This document shows positions 1 through 10,800 of a stretch of DNA of 64,000 nt, piece by piece. Position 1 is the stretch's first letter. Each line of letters starts with the position of its first letter. The notes beneath the pieces were generated by a model, which was not told the DNA's origin, searched no databases, and saw only the letters and a program-made list of their open reading frames with translations. The stretch is from Callorhinus ursinus (lineage: Eukaryota > Chordata > Mammalia > Carnivora > Otariidae). The stretch covers positions 4,925,307-4,989,306 of the forward strand of contig NW_020312867.1 in NCBI RefSeq assembly GCF_003265705.1, in the 5' to 3' direction. A program made the position numbers and the translations under genes.

Positions 1-134
1 GTGTTAATCATTCCCTTACTTTCACTGAAGTTTTACACCTATGTATGTACCCATAAGAATACATAAGCCAATTTTGCCTGTGTGTGGAAAAAAAAGAAAA
101 GAAAAGAAACCACGTGACAAACAAGGGAAGGGGG
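1..134. other. Unassigned AT-rich flank
   Basis: This is a short lead-in with an A/G-rich stretch near 88-108. I recognise no gene or repeat family here. It ends where L1 5' UTR-like sequence begins. Confidence 0.4.
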
Positions 135-879
135 GATATAGTATACAGTATAAAGCAGCAGTTTGCAAAACGCCTGGGGCATAGGGGAGGGAGAGTAGTT
201 TACTCATTTCAGAGTGTGTCCTAAGGGGCAGGGATCACAGAGGGACTTCTCCAGGAGCAAAGGAGTTAGCAAGGGCCATCTCCCTCCCCTGCTCCCCAGC
301 ATAAACACACAGCCCTCTGCAGGAACTAGCAGTGCTGACATTCACAACCTAACTTGCTTAAGCAACCCTCAACTTAATATAGACTGCTATATGCGGAAAA
401 TGTTATATTCAAACCTAATGATAACCACAAATCAAAAACAAGTAATAGATTAAAAACAAAGAGAAAGGAATCCAAGTATATCACTAAAGAAAGACAGCAA
501 ACCATGAAAGAGAGCAAGAAAAGGATCAGAGAAGAACTACAAAAACAACCACAAAACAAGTACCAAAATGGCAACACATAAACTCTGTATGTTAAATAAC
601 TGGAATTAAAATAAAAACTTAAAAGTGGCAATAAATACATATCGACCAAATAATTACTTTGAATGTAAATGGATTAAACACTCCAGTCAAAAGACATAGG
701 GTGATGGAATGGATAAAAACCAAAAACCAGTATAGATTATGCTGCCTACAAAAGACTCATTTCAGACCTAAAGATACACACAGATTGAAATGAGGGGACA
801 GACAAACATTTGTAATGCAAATGGATGTCAAAGAAAGCCAAGGCAGCGGCGATACTTATACTGAACAATATAGATTTTT

Positions 880-1054
880 TTTAAAAGATTTTATTTATTT
901 ATTCATGAGTGACAGAGCGAGACAGAGAGAGGCAGAGGGAGAAGCAGGCTCCCAAGGAGCAGGGAACCTGATGAGAGACTCGATCCCAGGACCCTGGGAT
1001 CATGACCTGAGCCGAAGGCAGACACTTAACCATCTGAGCCACCCAGGCGCCCCA
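880..1054 (-). repeat. CAN-SINE, 'attcatgag' tail variant
   Basis: The reverse-complemented head 'GAGCCACCCAGGCGCCCC' lies at the right and the T-rich tail at the left. It is flanked by a 16-bp target-site duplication (864-879 and 1055-1070, one mismatch). It lies inside the L1 endonuclease region, so it is younger than that L1. Confidence 0.95.
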
Positions 1055-1386
1055 GAACAAAATAGATTTTAAAACAAAGACTGTAACAAGAGATGAAGAA
1101 AGACACTATTAAATAATAAAGGGGAAAATTCAACAAGAAAATATAACAATTGTTAATATTTGTGCACCCTACATGGGAGCACCCAAACAGTTAACAACAA
1201 ACATAAAGGAATTAATTAATAGTAATATAATAATAGTAGGGTACTTCAACATCCCACTTATATCAATGGACAGATCATCCAAACAAAATCAACAAGGAAA
1301 GAGTTAGAATGACACATTGGACCAGATGGATCTAACAGATACATTCAGAACATTCCATCCTAAAATAACAGAATACACATTCTTTT

Positions 1387-1576
1387 CTCTCTCTCTTTTT
1401 TTTCTTTTTTCTTTTTTAGAGAGTGGGGAGGGGCAGAGGAGAGAAAGAAAGAATCTTCAGCAGGCTCCATGCCCAGCATGGAGGCCAAAACTGGGCTCAA
1501 TTTCACAACCCTGAGATCATGACCTGAGCCAAAGTCAAGAGTCCGTGCTTAACTGACTGAGTCACCCAGGTGCCCA
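1387..1576 (-). repeat. CAN-SINE, older long subtype
   Basis: The diverged copy keeps 'ATCATGACCTGAGCC' and the head 'GTCACCCAGGTGCCC'. A perfect 15-bp target-site duplication flanks it (1372-1386 and 1577-1591). It is inserted in L1 ORF2. Confidence 0.93.
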
Positions 1577-2306
1577 AATACACATTCTTTTCAAGTGCAC
1601 ACAGAGCATTCTCCAGAACAGACCACATATTAAGCCACAAACTGTTTCAATAAATTCAAAAGGAGCAAAATCATACCATACATCTTTTCTGATCACAATG
1701 CTATGAAACTGGAAATCAACCACAAGAAAAAATATGGAAAGAGCACAAATACATGGACGTTAAATAACGTGCTACTGACTACTGACTACTGACTCTTGGT
1801 CAACCAAGAAATCAAAGAGGAAATCAAAAAGTATATGGAGACCAATGAAAATGAGCACACAATGGTCCAAAATCTTTGGGATGCAGCAAAGGCTGTTCTA
1901 AGGGGCAAGTTTATAGCAATACAGGCCTACCTCAAGAAAAATCTCAAATAAACAACCCAATCTTAAATCTAAAGGAGCTACAAAAAGAACAAAACCCCAA
2001 ACCAGTAGAAGGAACTAATAAAGATTAGATCAGAAATAAACAAAATTAAAACTGAAACAATGACAACAACAGAACAGATCAATGAAACCAGGAGCAGGTT
2101 CTTTGAAAAGATCAACAAACTTGAGAGGGCCCTGCGCCGCCTTTCTCCACAGGCACCGGCGCCGCTGCCTGCCCCTCCTTCCCAGCCATGGCATTCACGA
2201 TCTCACCCTTCTCCTACATGCTGGCGCTGCTGCGCCGCCATCTTCTTCACCATCTGGCACATTATAGCATTTGATGAACTGAAGACTGATTACAGGAATC
2301 CTATAT

Positions 2307-2840
2307 GTGGGAAACAGAACGCCACAACAACCACTGGTGCGTGTTCATTCAGACTCCGAGATCTCTGAGAAAGCTCGAGATTGCAGGGTTAAAAATAACC
2401 CGAAAGGATCAGAGTGAAATGCCCTTGGGATGTGTGTGGTCTGTTCTAAAGTACACAGCAGAAGATGCTTTCTAGATAGGAAGCCAGCTGTAAACACTGT
2501 ACATTCCCTTCTTTGTTCTCTTATCCTGTGTTAAGGTCCGAGTACAATGGCGTTTACCATTAATTGATCACAGCCCATTACAGGTTTCTTTACTCCTTCT
2601 CCGCTCCCACTGCTTCTCTTAACTAACCCTGTGTACGTGGAAGAATGTGCCTTACTAAGCCCCTGCTGTAAATCATTATAGATCTGTATCATTGTAGAAT
2701 GTATATTAGATTATGGAAAATAAGCCTCAGCACCTCAGGCTGTTAGCTCGGGGTCCCCTGTGCCTTGCTATACTGTCGTCTCTTTTTCTCAGTTCCTTCA
2801 CCGCCCCAGGTCCCCGACTCTCAGAGGTCGACATCTATAG
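2307..2840 (+). other. Intron-like block retained in the CNIH1 retrocopy
   Basis: The block begins GTGGGA, ends after a pyrimidine-rich stretch with CTATAG, and splits an Asp codon (G|AC) of 'NPI-DQC'. The base just before it would have to be a G that is now T. It has no recognisable repeat. Removing it joins the CNIH1 frame exactly, as a retained intron would. A skipped-exon or later-insertion origin is possible but less tidy. Confidence 0.6.
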
Positions 2841-3815
2841 ACCAGTGTGATACCCTGAATCCTCTTGTACTTCCAGAGTAACTCATCCATGCTTTCTTCT
2901 GTGTCATGTTTCTTTGTGCAGCAGAGTGGCTTACGCTGGGTCTCAGGATGCCCCTCTTGGCATATCATATTTGGAGGTAGATGAGTAGACCAGTGCTGAG
3001 TGGACCAGGACTCTATGACCCTACGACCATCATGAATGCAGACATTTTAGCGTATTGTCAGAAAGAAGGCTGGTGCAAATTAGCTTTTTATCTTCTAGCA
3101 TTTTTTTACTACCTATATGGCATGATCTATGTTTTGGTGAACTCTTAGAACAACACACAGAAGAATTAGTCCAAAGTGCATGTAAAAAACCACCAAATGA
3201 AGGGATTCTATCCAGCAAGATCCTATTTCCAAGAGTAGCCTATGGAATCTGATCATTTACTTTAAAAAATGACTCCTTATTTTTTAAATGTTTCCACAGC
3301 TTTTGATTGTGGAAAGACTGTTTTCATATGTTATACTTGGATAAAGAATTTAAATGGAATTATGTATAAATTAATATAAAATGATTATCTCTGGTGTTGA
3401 CAGGTTTGAACTTGCACTCCTTAAGGAACAGCCATAATCCCTTGAATGATTGCATTAATTATTGACTATCCTTAGTCCACTGGAAGGTTTTGTTATATAT
3501 AGGAACTTGTAGGGCTCCTTTTGGTTTTATTGAAATGCCATCTAATTATAAATTAGCTGTAGATATCAGGTGCTTCTGAGGAGCTGAAAATATATATCTG
3601 ACTTGTGGGAAACTTCATGGGTTTCCTCATTTATCATGTATGTGATTATATATGGACATATTTACAAAATAAGAGGAGTGGGATTTTTTTTCCCTCCAAC
3701 TTGAATATTATCCCTGTATATTGCATGAATGAGAGACTTCCCATATTTCCATCAGAGTAATATACTTGCTTTAATTCTTAAGCATAAGTGAACATGATAT
3801 AAAAATATATGCTGA

Positions 3816-3936
3816 GGGCGCCTGGGTGGCTTAGATAGTTAAGCGTCTGCCTTCGGCTCAGGTCATGATCCCAGGGTCCTGGGATCGAGTCCCACATCGG
3901 GCTCCCTGCTCCTTGGGAGCCTGCTTCTCCCTCTGC

Positions 3937-3967
<31 letters not shown>

Positions 3968-3996
3968 GAATAAATAAATAAAAATCTTTAAAATAT
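3816..3996 (+). repeat. CAN-SINE in CNIH1 retrocopy 3' UTR
   Basis: Head 'GGGCGCCTGGGTGGC', (CT)n, then 'ATGAATAAATAAATAAAAATC'-type tail. The flanking 'AAAAATATATGCTGA' at 3801-3815 is repeated near 3997-4011. It inserted either in the source gene's 3' UTR or after retroposition. Confidence 0.93.
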
Positions 3997-4055
3997 ATAT
4001 ATATATGCTGATTTACTTGTGAAGAATGCATTTAAAGCTATTTTAAATGTGTTTT

Positions 4056-4110
4056 AATTTATATATATATAAGATATATATAAGATATATATATATATAT
4101 ATATAAGATA
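4056..4110. repeat. (AT)n microsatellite
   Basis: Interrupted TATATA/AGATATA array inside the CNIH1 retrocopy 3' UTR. Confidence 0.9.
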
Positions 4111-4662
4111 TCACTTATAAAGAAATTGGTTATTATAGTTAACTGTTCTAATCTGGTGGTAAAGGTATTCTTAAGAATTTGCAAGTACTTTAGATTTTCA
4201 AAACTGAATGAGAGAGAACATTGTATAACCATCCTGCTGTTCCTTTAGTGCAATACAATAAAACTCTGAAATTAAAAACAAAAAAGATTAACAAACTTGA
4301 TAAGCCTCTAGCCAGACTCATCCAAAAAATTAAAAAATTAAAAAATTAATAAAAGGAGGACTCAAATAAAATCAGAAATGAAAAAGGAAACGTAACAACT
4401 GACACCACAGAAATACAAGGGATTATAAGAGAATATTATGAAAAATTATATCCCAACAAATTGGACAACCTAGAAGAAATAGGTAAATTCCTAGAAACAT
4501 ATAACCTCCCAAAACTGAATCAGGAAGAATAGAAAATTTGAACAGACCAATTACCAACAATGAGGTTGAATCAGTAATGAAAAAACTCACAACAAAAAAA
4601 GACGAGGACCAGATGGCTTCACAGGTGAATTCTACCAAACACTTAAAGAACAGTTAATACCT

Positions 4663-4866
4663 AGGGGTACCTGGGTGGCTCAGTTGTTAAGCATCTGCCT
4701 TCAGCTCCGGTTATGATCCCAGGGTCCTGGGATCGAGCCCCACATTGGGCTCCCTGCTCCGCAGGAAGCCTGCTTCTCCCTCTCCCACTTCCCCTGCTTC
4801 TGTTCTCTCTCTCGCTGTCTCTCTCTCTGTCAAATAAATAAATAAAATCTTAAAAAAGATTTTATT
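4663..4866 (+). repeat. CAN-SINE, arctoid-type
   Basis: Full-length copy with head, CT-rich body and 'CAAATAAATAAATAAAATC' tail. A 17-bp perfect target-site duplication (4646-4662 and 4867-4883) lies in L1 ORF2. Confidence 0.95.
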
Positions 4867-5422
4867 AAGAACAGTTAATACCTATTCTTCTCAAACTATT
4901 CCAAAAAATAGAAGAAGAAAGAAAGCTTCCAAATTCATCCGACAAGGCCAGCATTACCCTGACCCCAAAACCAGATAAAAACACCACAAAAAAAAAAAAA
5001 AAAAAGAGAACTACAGGCCAACATCCCTGATGAGCACAGATGCAAAAATCCTCAACAAAATATTAGCAAACCGAATCCCACAATACATTAAAAAAATCAT
5101 TCACTACAATCAAGTGGGGTTTATTCCTGGGATGCAAGCATGGTTCAATATTTGCAAATCAATCAGTGTGATACATCACATCAACAAGAGAAAGCATAAA
5201 AACCATATGCTCATTTCAATAGATGCAGAAAAAGCATCTGACAAAATACAAAATCCATCATGATAACACCCTCAACAAAGTAGGTTTAGAGGAAACATAC
5301 CTCAACATAATAACGGCCATATATGAAAAACCCACAGCTAACATCATTCTCAATGGTGAAAAATGGAGAGCTTTTCCCCTCAGATCAGGAACAAGACAAG
5401 GATGTCCACGCTCACCACTTCT

Positions 5423-5614
5423 TTTTCTTTTTCCAAAGATTTTTATTTACTTATTTGAGAGAGGGAAAGCACGAGCAGTGGGAGTGGGAGAGGGAGAGGG
5501 AGAAGCAGACTCCCCACTGAGCAGGGAGCCTGATGCAGGGCTCGATCCCAGGACCCTGGGATCATGACCTGAGCTGAAGGCAGATGTTTCACTGACCGAG
5601 CCACCCAGGCATCC
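5423..5614 (-). repeat. CAN-SINE
   Basis: Minus-strand copy. A 12-bp duplication 'CTCACCACTTCT' flanks it (5411-5422 and 5615-5626). It interrupts the L1 reverse transcriptase just upstream of the FADD motif. Confidence 0.95.
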
Positions 5615-6475
5615 CTCACCACTTCTATTCAACACAGTACTGGAAGTCCTTGCCACAGCAATCACACACACAAAAAGGAATAAAAGGCATCCAAATTGGT
5701 AAGGAAGAAGTAAAACTTTCGCTATTTGCAGATGACTTGATACTCTATATAGAAAACCCTAAAGACTCTACCAAAAACTACTAGAACTGATAAATGAATT
5801 CAGTAAAGTTGAGGATACAAAATCAATTACAGAAATCCATTGCATTTCTATACACTAATAATGAAGCAGCAGAAGAGAAATGAAGAAAACAATCCCGTTT
5901 ACAATTGTATCAAAGAGAATGAAATACCTAAGAATAAATTTAACCAAGGAGGTGAAAGACCTGTCCTCTGAAAACTAAGAAATACTGATGAAAGAAACTG
6001 ATGACAACACAAACCAATGGAAAGACATTCCATGCTCATGGATTTTAACAAATATTGTTAAAATGTCTATACTACCCAAAGCAAACTACAGACTTAATGC
6101 AATCCCTGTCAAAATACCAGCAGCATTTTTCACAGAACTAGAACAAAGAATCCCAAAATTTGTATGGAAACACAAAAGACCCCAAATAGCCAAAGCAATC
6201 TTGAAAAAGAAAAACAAAACTGGAAGTATCATGATTTCAGGTTTCAAGTTATACTACAAAGCTGTACTAACCAAAACGGTATGGTATTGGCACAAAAACA
6301 GACACACAAGTCGATGGAACAGAATAGAGACCCCAGAAATAAACGTGTGATGGTGTGGCCAATTAATCTTTGACAAAGAAGGCAACAATGTGCAATGGGA
6401 AAAAGACAGCGTCTTCAATAAATGGTATTGGGAAAATTGGACACCTACATGCAAAAGAATGAAATTGTACCACTT

Positions 6476-6662
6476 AAAAAAAAAAGATTTTATTTATTTG
6501 AGAGAGAGAGCACAAGTACAACTGGGGTGGGGGGCAGAGAGAGAAGGAGAAGCATATTCCCCGCTGAGCAGGGAGTCTGATGTGGGGCTCAGTCCCAGGA
6601 CCCTGAGATTATGACCTGAGCCGAAAGCAGAAGCTTGACCAACTGAGCCACCCAGGTGCCCT
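6476..6662 (-). repeat. CAN-SINE
   Basis: Minus-strand copy with T-rich tail at left and 'GCCACCCAGGTGCCC' at right. A 15-bp duplication with one mismatch flanks it (6461-6475 and 6663-6677). It lies in L1 ORF2. Confidence 0.95.
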
Positions 6663-7517
6663 GAAACTGTACCACTTTCTTACATCACACACAAAAATAA
6701 ACTCAAAATGGATTAAGGACCTAAATTTGAGACTGGAAACCATAAAAATCTTAGAAGAAAGCACAGGGAGTAATTTCTCCAGCACTGGCCATAGCAACAT
6801 TTTCTAACTATGTCTCCTGAGGCAAGGGAAACAAAAGGAAAAATAAAGTTGGGATTACATCAAAATAAAAAGTTTCTGCACAGTGAAGGAAACAATCAAC
6901 AAGACCAAAAGGCAACCTACAGAATGGGAGATATTTGCAAATGAAATATCTGATAAAGGGTTAGTATCCAAAGTATATAACTTATAAAACTCAAAACACA
7001 AAACACAAATAATCCAATTAACAAATAGGCAGAAGACATAAACAGACATTTCTCTAAGGAAGACATACAGATGGCCAAAAGACACATGAAAAGATGCTCA
7101 ACATCACTCATCATCAAGGAAATGCAAATCAAAATTACAATAAGGTGAAAAAAACTATAATGAGATATTACCTCTACCTCTCAGAATGGCTAAAATAAAA
7201 AAAAAAAAAACACAAGAAAGAGCACGTGTTGGAGAGGATGTGGAGAATAAGGAAAACTCTCATGCACTGTTACTGGGAATACAAACTGCAGTAGCCACTC
7301 TAGAAAACAGTATAGAGGTTCTTCAAAAAGTTAAAAATAAAATTATCCTATGATCCAGTAATCACACTATTGGGTATTTACCCAAGAAATACAAAAGCAC
7401 TAAAATTCAGTGGGATACACGAACCCCTATGTTTATTGCAGCGTTATTTACAATAGCCAAATTATGGAAGAAGTCTAAGTGTCCATCAATAGAAGAATGG
7501 ATAAAGAAGATGTGATA

Positions 7518-7550
7518 GACACACACAGACACACACACACACACACAGGA
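7518..7550. repeat. (CA)n microsatellite
   Basis: ACAC array near the end of L1 ORF2, replacing the usual short TA-rich stretch at this place in L1. Confidence 0.9.
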
Positions 7551-8579
7551 ATATAATTCAGCCATAAAAAATAATAAAATCTTGCCATTTGCAACAACTT
7601 GGATGGAGGTAGAATATAATGCTAAGCAAAAAAGTCAGTGAGATAAAGAGAAATACCATATGACTTCACTCATATGTGGAATTTACAAAACAAATGAGCA
7701 AAGAAGAAAAGTTAAAGAGAGAGAGAAACCAAGAAACAGACTCTTAACTATAGAGAACAAACTGATGGTTACCAGAAGGGAGGTGGGATTGGGGAGGATG
7801 GGTGAAATAGGTGATGGGGACTAAAGAGTATACTTATTATGATGGACACTGCACCATATACAGAATTGTTGAATCACTACAGGTACACCTAAACAAATAT
7901 AACACTTATGTTAGCTATACTGGAATTAAAATTAAAAACTTAATAAAAATAAAAATAAAAAAACTGGACATTAAAACATGCCAATCACATAACTATAGCA
8001 AATATAAAATAATAAGGAATCAATCCAATGAATGATATGCCAGACCTCTACACAGAAAACTATGAAACATTATAAAAAAAAATGTTAAAAAGATGTCAGT
8101 GAGTGGAGGGCTATACCATATTCATGGATAGGAAATTTTAATATTGTAAAGATTCCCATGTTGATGCATAGATTTGATACAATCCCAATAAAAATCCCAG
8201 GAGGGCTTTTTTTTTTCTGGTGGAATTTGAAAAGTTATTCTAAAATTTATGTGGAAATGCAGAAGTTTAAGAATAGTCAATACAATTTTGGGGAACACCA
8301 GAAAAGAAGTTATTCTATCATGTATAATAATTGTAACAGTATGGAATTGGCACAAAGACAGACTAAAAGACAAATAGAAAAGAATGGATATTCCAGAACC
8401 AGATCCACATATAAACAAATGGTTAATTACAAACGTAAGGAATTAACAGTCTTTTCAGTACATGATGCTGGGTGAATTGGATATCTATAAAGGAAAAAAA
8501 AAGGAAATTTCACATCATGCCATACCCCAAAATTAATTCCAGGTGGACAGCACTGTCAGACTATATCACCATTAACCAC

Positions 8580-8752
8580 AATTAATTAATTTAATTAAAA
8601 GTGAATAAAATTTAAAATTCAGTGCATCAGACATACTAGCCACATTTCAAGTGCTCAAGAGCCATATGTGGCTAGTAGCTACCATACTGGATAGCACAGC
8701 TACAGAACAGTTTCATCGTTGCAGAATGTTCTATGGGACAGCACTGCTCTAG
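8580..8752 (+). mobile_element. MER5A-like non-autonomous hAT element, partial
   Basis: The right part reads 'CTAGCCACATTTCAAGTGCT' and ends with the terminal inverted repeat 'GGGACAGCACTG' at 8752. These are hallmarks of the MER5A (hAT-Charlie) family. The left end is degraded and its limit is approximate. Confidence 0.8.
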
Positions 8753-8880
8753 AAGTCGTAAGAGAATATCTTCATGAATTTAGGTAAGAAAAAATGTCCT
8801 AAACAGAATTTAAAAAAAAAAACATGTTAACTATAAAAGAAAAGCTTGAATAATTGGACCTCATTAAATTAGGATATCCT

Positions 8881-9087
8881 GGGGTGCCTGGGTGGCTCAG
8901 TCCATTAAGCATCTGCCTTCGGCTCAGGTCATGATCTCCGGGTCCTGGGATCCAGCCCAGCATCGGGCTCCCTGCTCAGTGGGGAGCCTGCTTCTCTCTC
9001 TCTCTATCTCTCTCTCTCTCCCCCCGTTTGCCCCTCCCCACCGCTCATTCTTCTCTCTCTCAAATAAATAAATAAAATCTTTAAAAA
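8881..9087 (+). repeat. CAN-SINE
   Basis: Full-length plus-strand copy. The 15-bp flanks 8866-8880 and 9088-9102 match with two differences and lie in the old L1M. Confidence 0.93.
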
Positions 9088-10172
9088 AAATTAGGAACTC
9101 CTTTTCAACAAATAACACTATAGAGAGTGAAAATACAAGACACAGAATGGGATAAGAGCCAGGACTAGGGTGAAGCAAGTGAAGTACTTGGCTTGGACAC
9201 AAATTTTTAAGGAGATGCCCAAAACTCAGTAATCAAGACAAGCAAGATGTTAATGCAATATTTTAAAAAATTATAATTAATGCAAAAAACCACCATGATG
9301 AACAAAATATCAAAATTTTCAATAAAGATAAGTATCAGTGTTTCTGATGTTTCCTTTTGCCTCAAGCCCCAATATGACTTGACAACACTATGGGAAATGA
9401 TATTTGCAACATGTACACAACAAGTATCTATAATATTTAAAGAACTCTTATAGATCGATAAGAATGTCAGACAATCCAACAGAAGAAACAGTCCCAAGAC
9501 TTGATTGATATTTCATAAAACAAGATATCCAAATGGCCAATAAATATATTAAAAGATACTTAACTTTGTTAGTCATCAAGAAAATTAAAATTAAAAACAA
9601 AAGCTTCCACAATGGCTAAATGTAAAAGACAATACCAACTGTTGATGAGGATGTAGAAGAAACAGAAATCTCAGACATGACTGGTGGGAGTGTAAAATGC
9701 TTTTGGACTTTGGAAAACTGGCAGTGGCTATTAAAGCAGAATTTAACACATGTTCTGTGACTCAGCAATTCCACTTCTAGATAACTCAATAGAAATGTAC
9801 TGATATATTCATCAAAAAACTGTTCAAGAATGTTCCTAGTAGCACTGTTCATAATAGTCCTCAACTGGAAATCTAACCATCCACCAATAAGGAAATGGAT
9901 AAACACACTATGGCATATTAATTCATGAAATACTATACAACATTGAGAATAAACAAAATATGACTACATAAAGTAACATAAACAAATCTTACAAATCAAT
10001 ATTAAGCAAAAGAAGTCACACATTAAAAAAGTACATACACACATATATAAAGCCCCCCAAACAAGCAAAACTTAAACATGGTGTTAGAAGTCAGTTCGTG
10101 GTCACCCTTTGGAAAGGAAGGGACTTACAGGACCTAAGGGGGCTTTGTGTGCTGATAATGTCCTATTTCTAT

Positions 10173-10389
10173 TTATTTTTTTAAAGATCCATCCATCTCT
10201 CTTAGAGAGAGAAGGGGAGAGCATGTGCACATGCGTGTGTGCTGGGGGAGGGGCAGGAGAGAAGCAGACTCCCTGCTAACCAAGGAGCACCAAGCCCAAC
10301 ATGGGGGCTCAGTCTGACAACCCCAAGATCACAACCTGAGCCAAAATCAAGAGTCGGATGCCCAACCAACTGAGCCACCTGGGTGCCCC
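10173..10389 (-). repeat. CAN-SINE, older subtype
   Basis: Diverged minus-strand copy. A perfect 15-bp duplication 'ATGTCCTATTTCTAT' flanks it (10158-10172 and 10390-10404), in the L1M 3' UTR. Confidence 0.95.
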
Positions 10390-10609
10390 ATGTCCTATTT
10401 CTATACCTAGGTTCTGGTTTCCTGAGTGCGTTCACATGGTGGAGACTTTTTTGTTCAATAAAAACACTTAAAAGAAAATAAAAGTATTTCTAGACCATTC
10501 AGGAGCTCAGGGAAGAGGGAGATGAGGATTTTAAAAATTAAGCAATGAAATGATAAAGTCAGCTACCACAACATACCTTCTCTGACCCGGCTCTCTCTAC
10601 CCCAGCTAA

Positions 10610-10800
10610 GGCAATTACTTTTGGTTGTCCTCTTATCCACAAGCATCCTTGCAAGTAGGGGAAACTAGTCTTCGTTTTCCCATTGGATGCGCAGGAGGAT
10701 GGCAGCCCTGAGCAGGCCAATGACTAGACTAAAGCGTCACAGTCAGGGGTAGATGTGGTACCAAAAACTGGTCCCCTAATTTCTGCTCCTGAGCTTTGTG
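10610..10800 (-). repeat. MIR fragment (probable)
   Basis: The order of weak matches fits an antisense MIR: 'AGACTAAAGCGTCACAGTCAG' region, then 'TAGATGTGGTACC' and 'CTGCTCCTGAGCTTTGTG'. It is diverged, and its edges are uncertain. Confidence 0.45.

Larger units (their letters stand above)
2125..4281 (+). pseudogene. CNIH1: CNIH1 (cornichon-1) retrocopy, with intron-like block
   Basis: CNIH1 is a small membrane cargo receptor for export from the endoplasmic reticulum. Here a GC-rich 5' UTR leads to ATG at 2188 and 'MAFT...YMLALL'. A frameshift follows near codon 15, then '[18 protein letters not shown]' up to 'NPI'. After a 534-bp block (2307-2840) the protein resumes with 'LNPLVLPE', a Tyr-to-stop change, and 'AEWLTLG'. 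A second Tyr-to-stop change precedes '[20 protein letters not shown]' and the C-terminus, with its stop at 3146-3148. A long 3' UTR has AATAAA at 4257-4262 and a short A-rich tail. The L1-type duplication (2106-2124 and 4282-4300, 19 bp, one mismatch) shows retroposition into L1 ORF2. The sequence favours CNIH1 over CNIH2/3 because it has 'DELKTDY' and lacks their extra segment. It is non-coding. Confidence 0.93.
630..7540 (+). pseudogene. L1 ORF2 remnant (endonuclease-reverse transcriptase)
   Basis: ORF2 encodes an AP-like endonuclease followed by a reverse transcriptase. The endonuclease start is seen at about 640-720, with an 'ITLNVNGLN' followed by 'RHRVMEWI' pattern. Reverse transcriptase sequence resumes after the CNIH1 insertion. 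The catalytic core 'LFADD' is intact at 5722-5736, and the C-terminal part runs to about 7540. The frame is broken repeatedly; no open stretch exceeds about 120 codons. It is cut by the CNIH1 retrocopy and five SINEs. No functional product is expected. Confidence 0.85.
135..7957 (+). mobile_element. Carnivore L1 (LINE-1), internally deleted, no ORF1
   Basis: LINE-1 copies itself through an RNA intermediate using its own endonuclease and reverse transcriptase. About 140-350 matches the 5' UTR of the full-length L1 on the minus strand at 49836-56965. Then, near 350-365, the sequence jumps straight to the leader in front of ORF2, so the rest of the 5' UTR and all of ORF1 are missing. ORF2 follows in pieces, and a 3' UTR with an A/T-rich tail ends near 7957. 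The element is interrupted by SINEs at 880, 1387, 4663, 5423 and 6476 and by the CNIH1 retrocopy at 2125-4281. Many stops and frameshifts make it inactive. The exact outer ends and a target-site duplication were not resolved. Confidence 0.88.
7958..10475 (+). mobile_element. Old L1M fragment (ORF2 C-terminal part and 3' UTR)
   Basis: Diverged L1 ORF2 sequence is seen at about 7990-8560. It continues at 8756-8880 and 9088-9900 (matches to the C-terminal ORF2 coding strand), then a 3' UTR around 10080-10157 and 10405-10475. It is split by a MER5A-like element, a SINE at 8881 and a SINE at 10173. It may be more than one L1M copy, and the subfamily was not determined. Confidence 0.7.

Noticed and set aside
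2060..2368. 102-codon open frame on + near the CNIH1 copy
   Set aside because: It joins L1 sequence to CNIH1 UTR and out-of-frame coding sequence; a mosaic, not a gene.
3055..3252. 65-codon open frames on both strands at the CNIH1 C-terminus
   Set aside because: They are other frames over the pseudogene's last coding part and 3' UTR.
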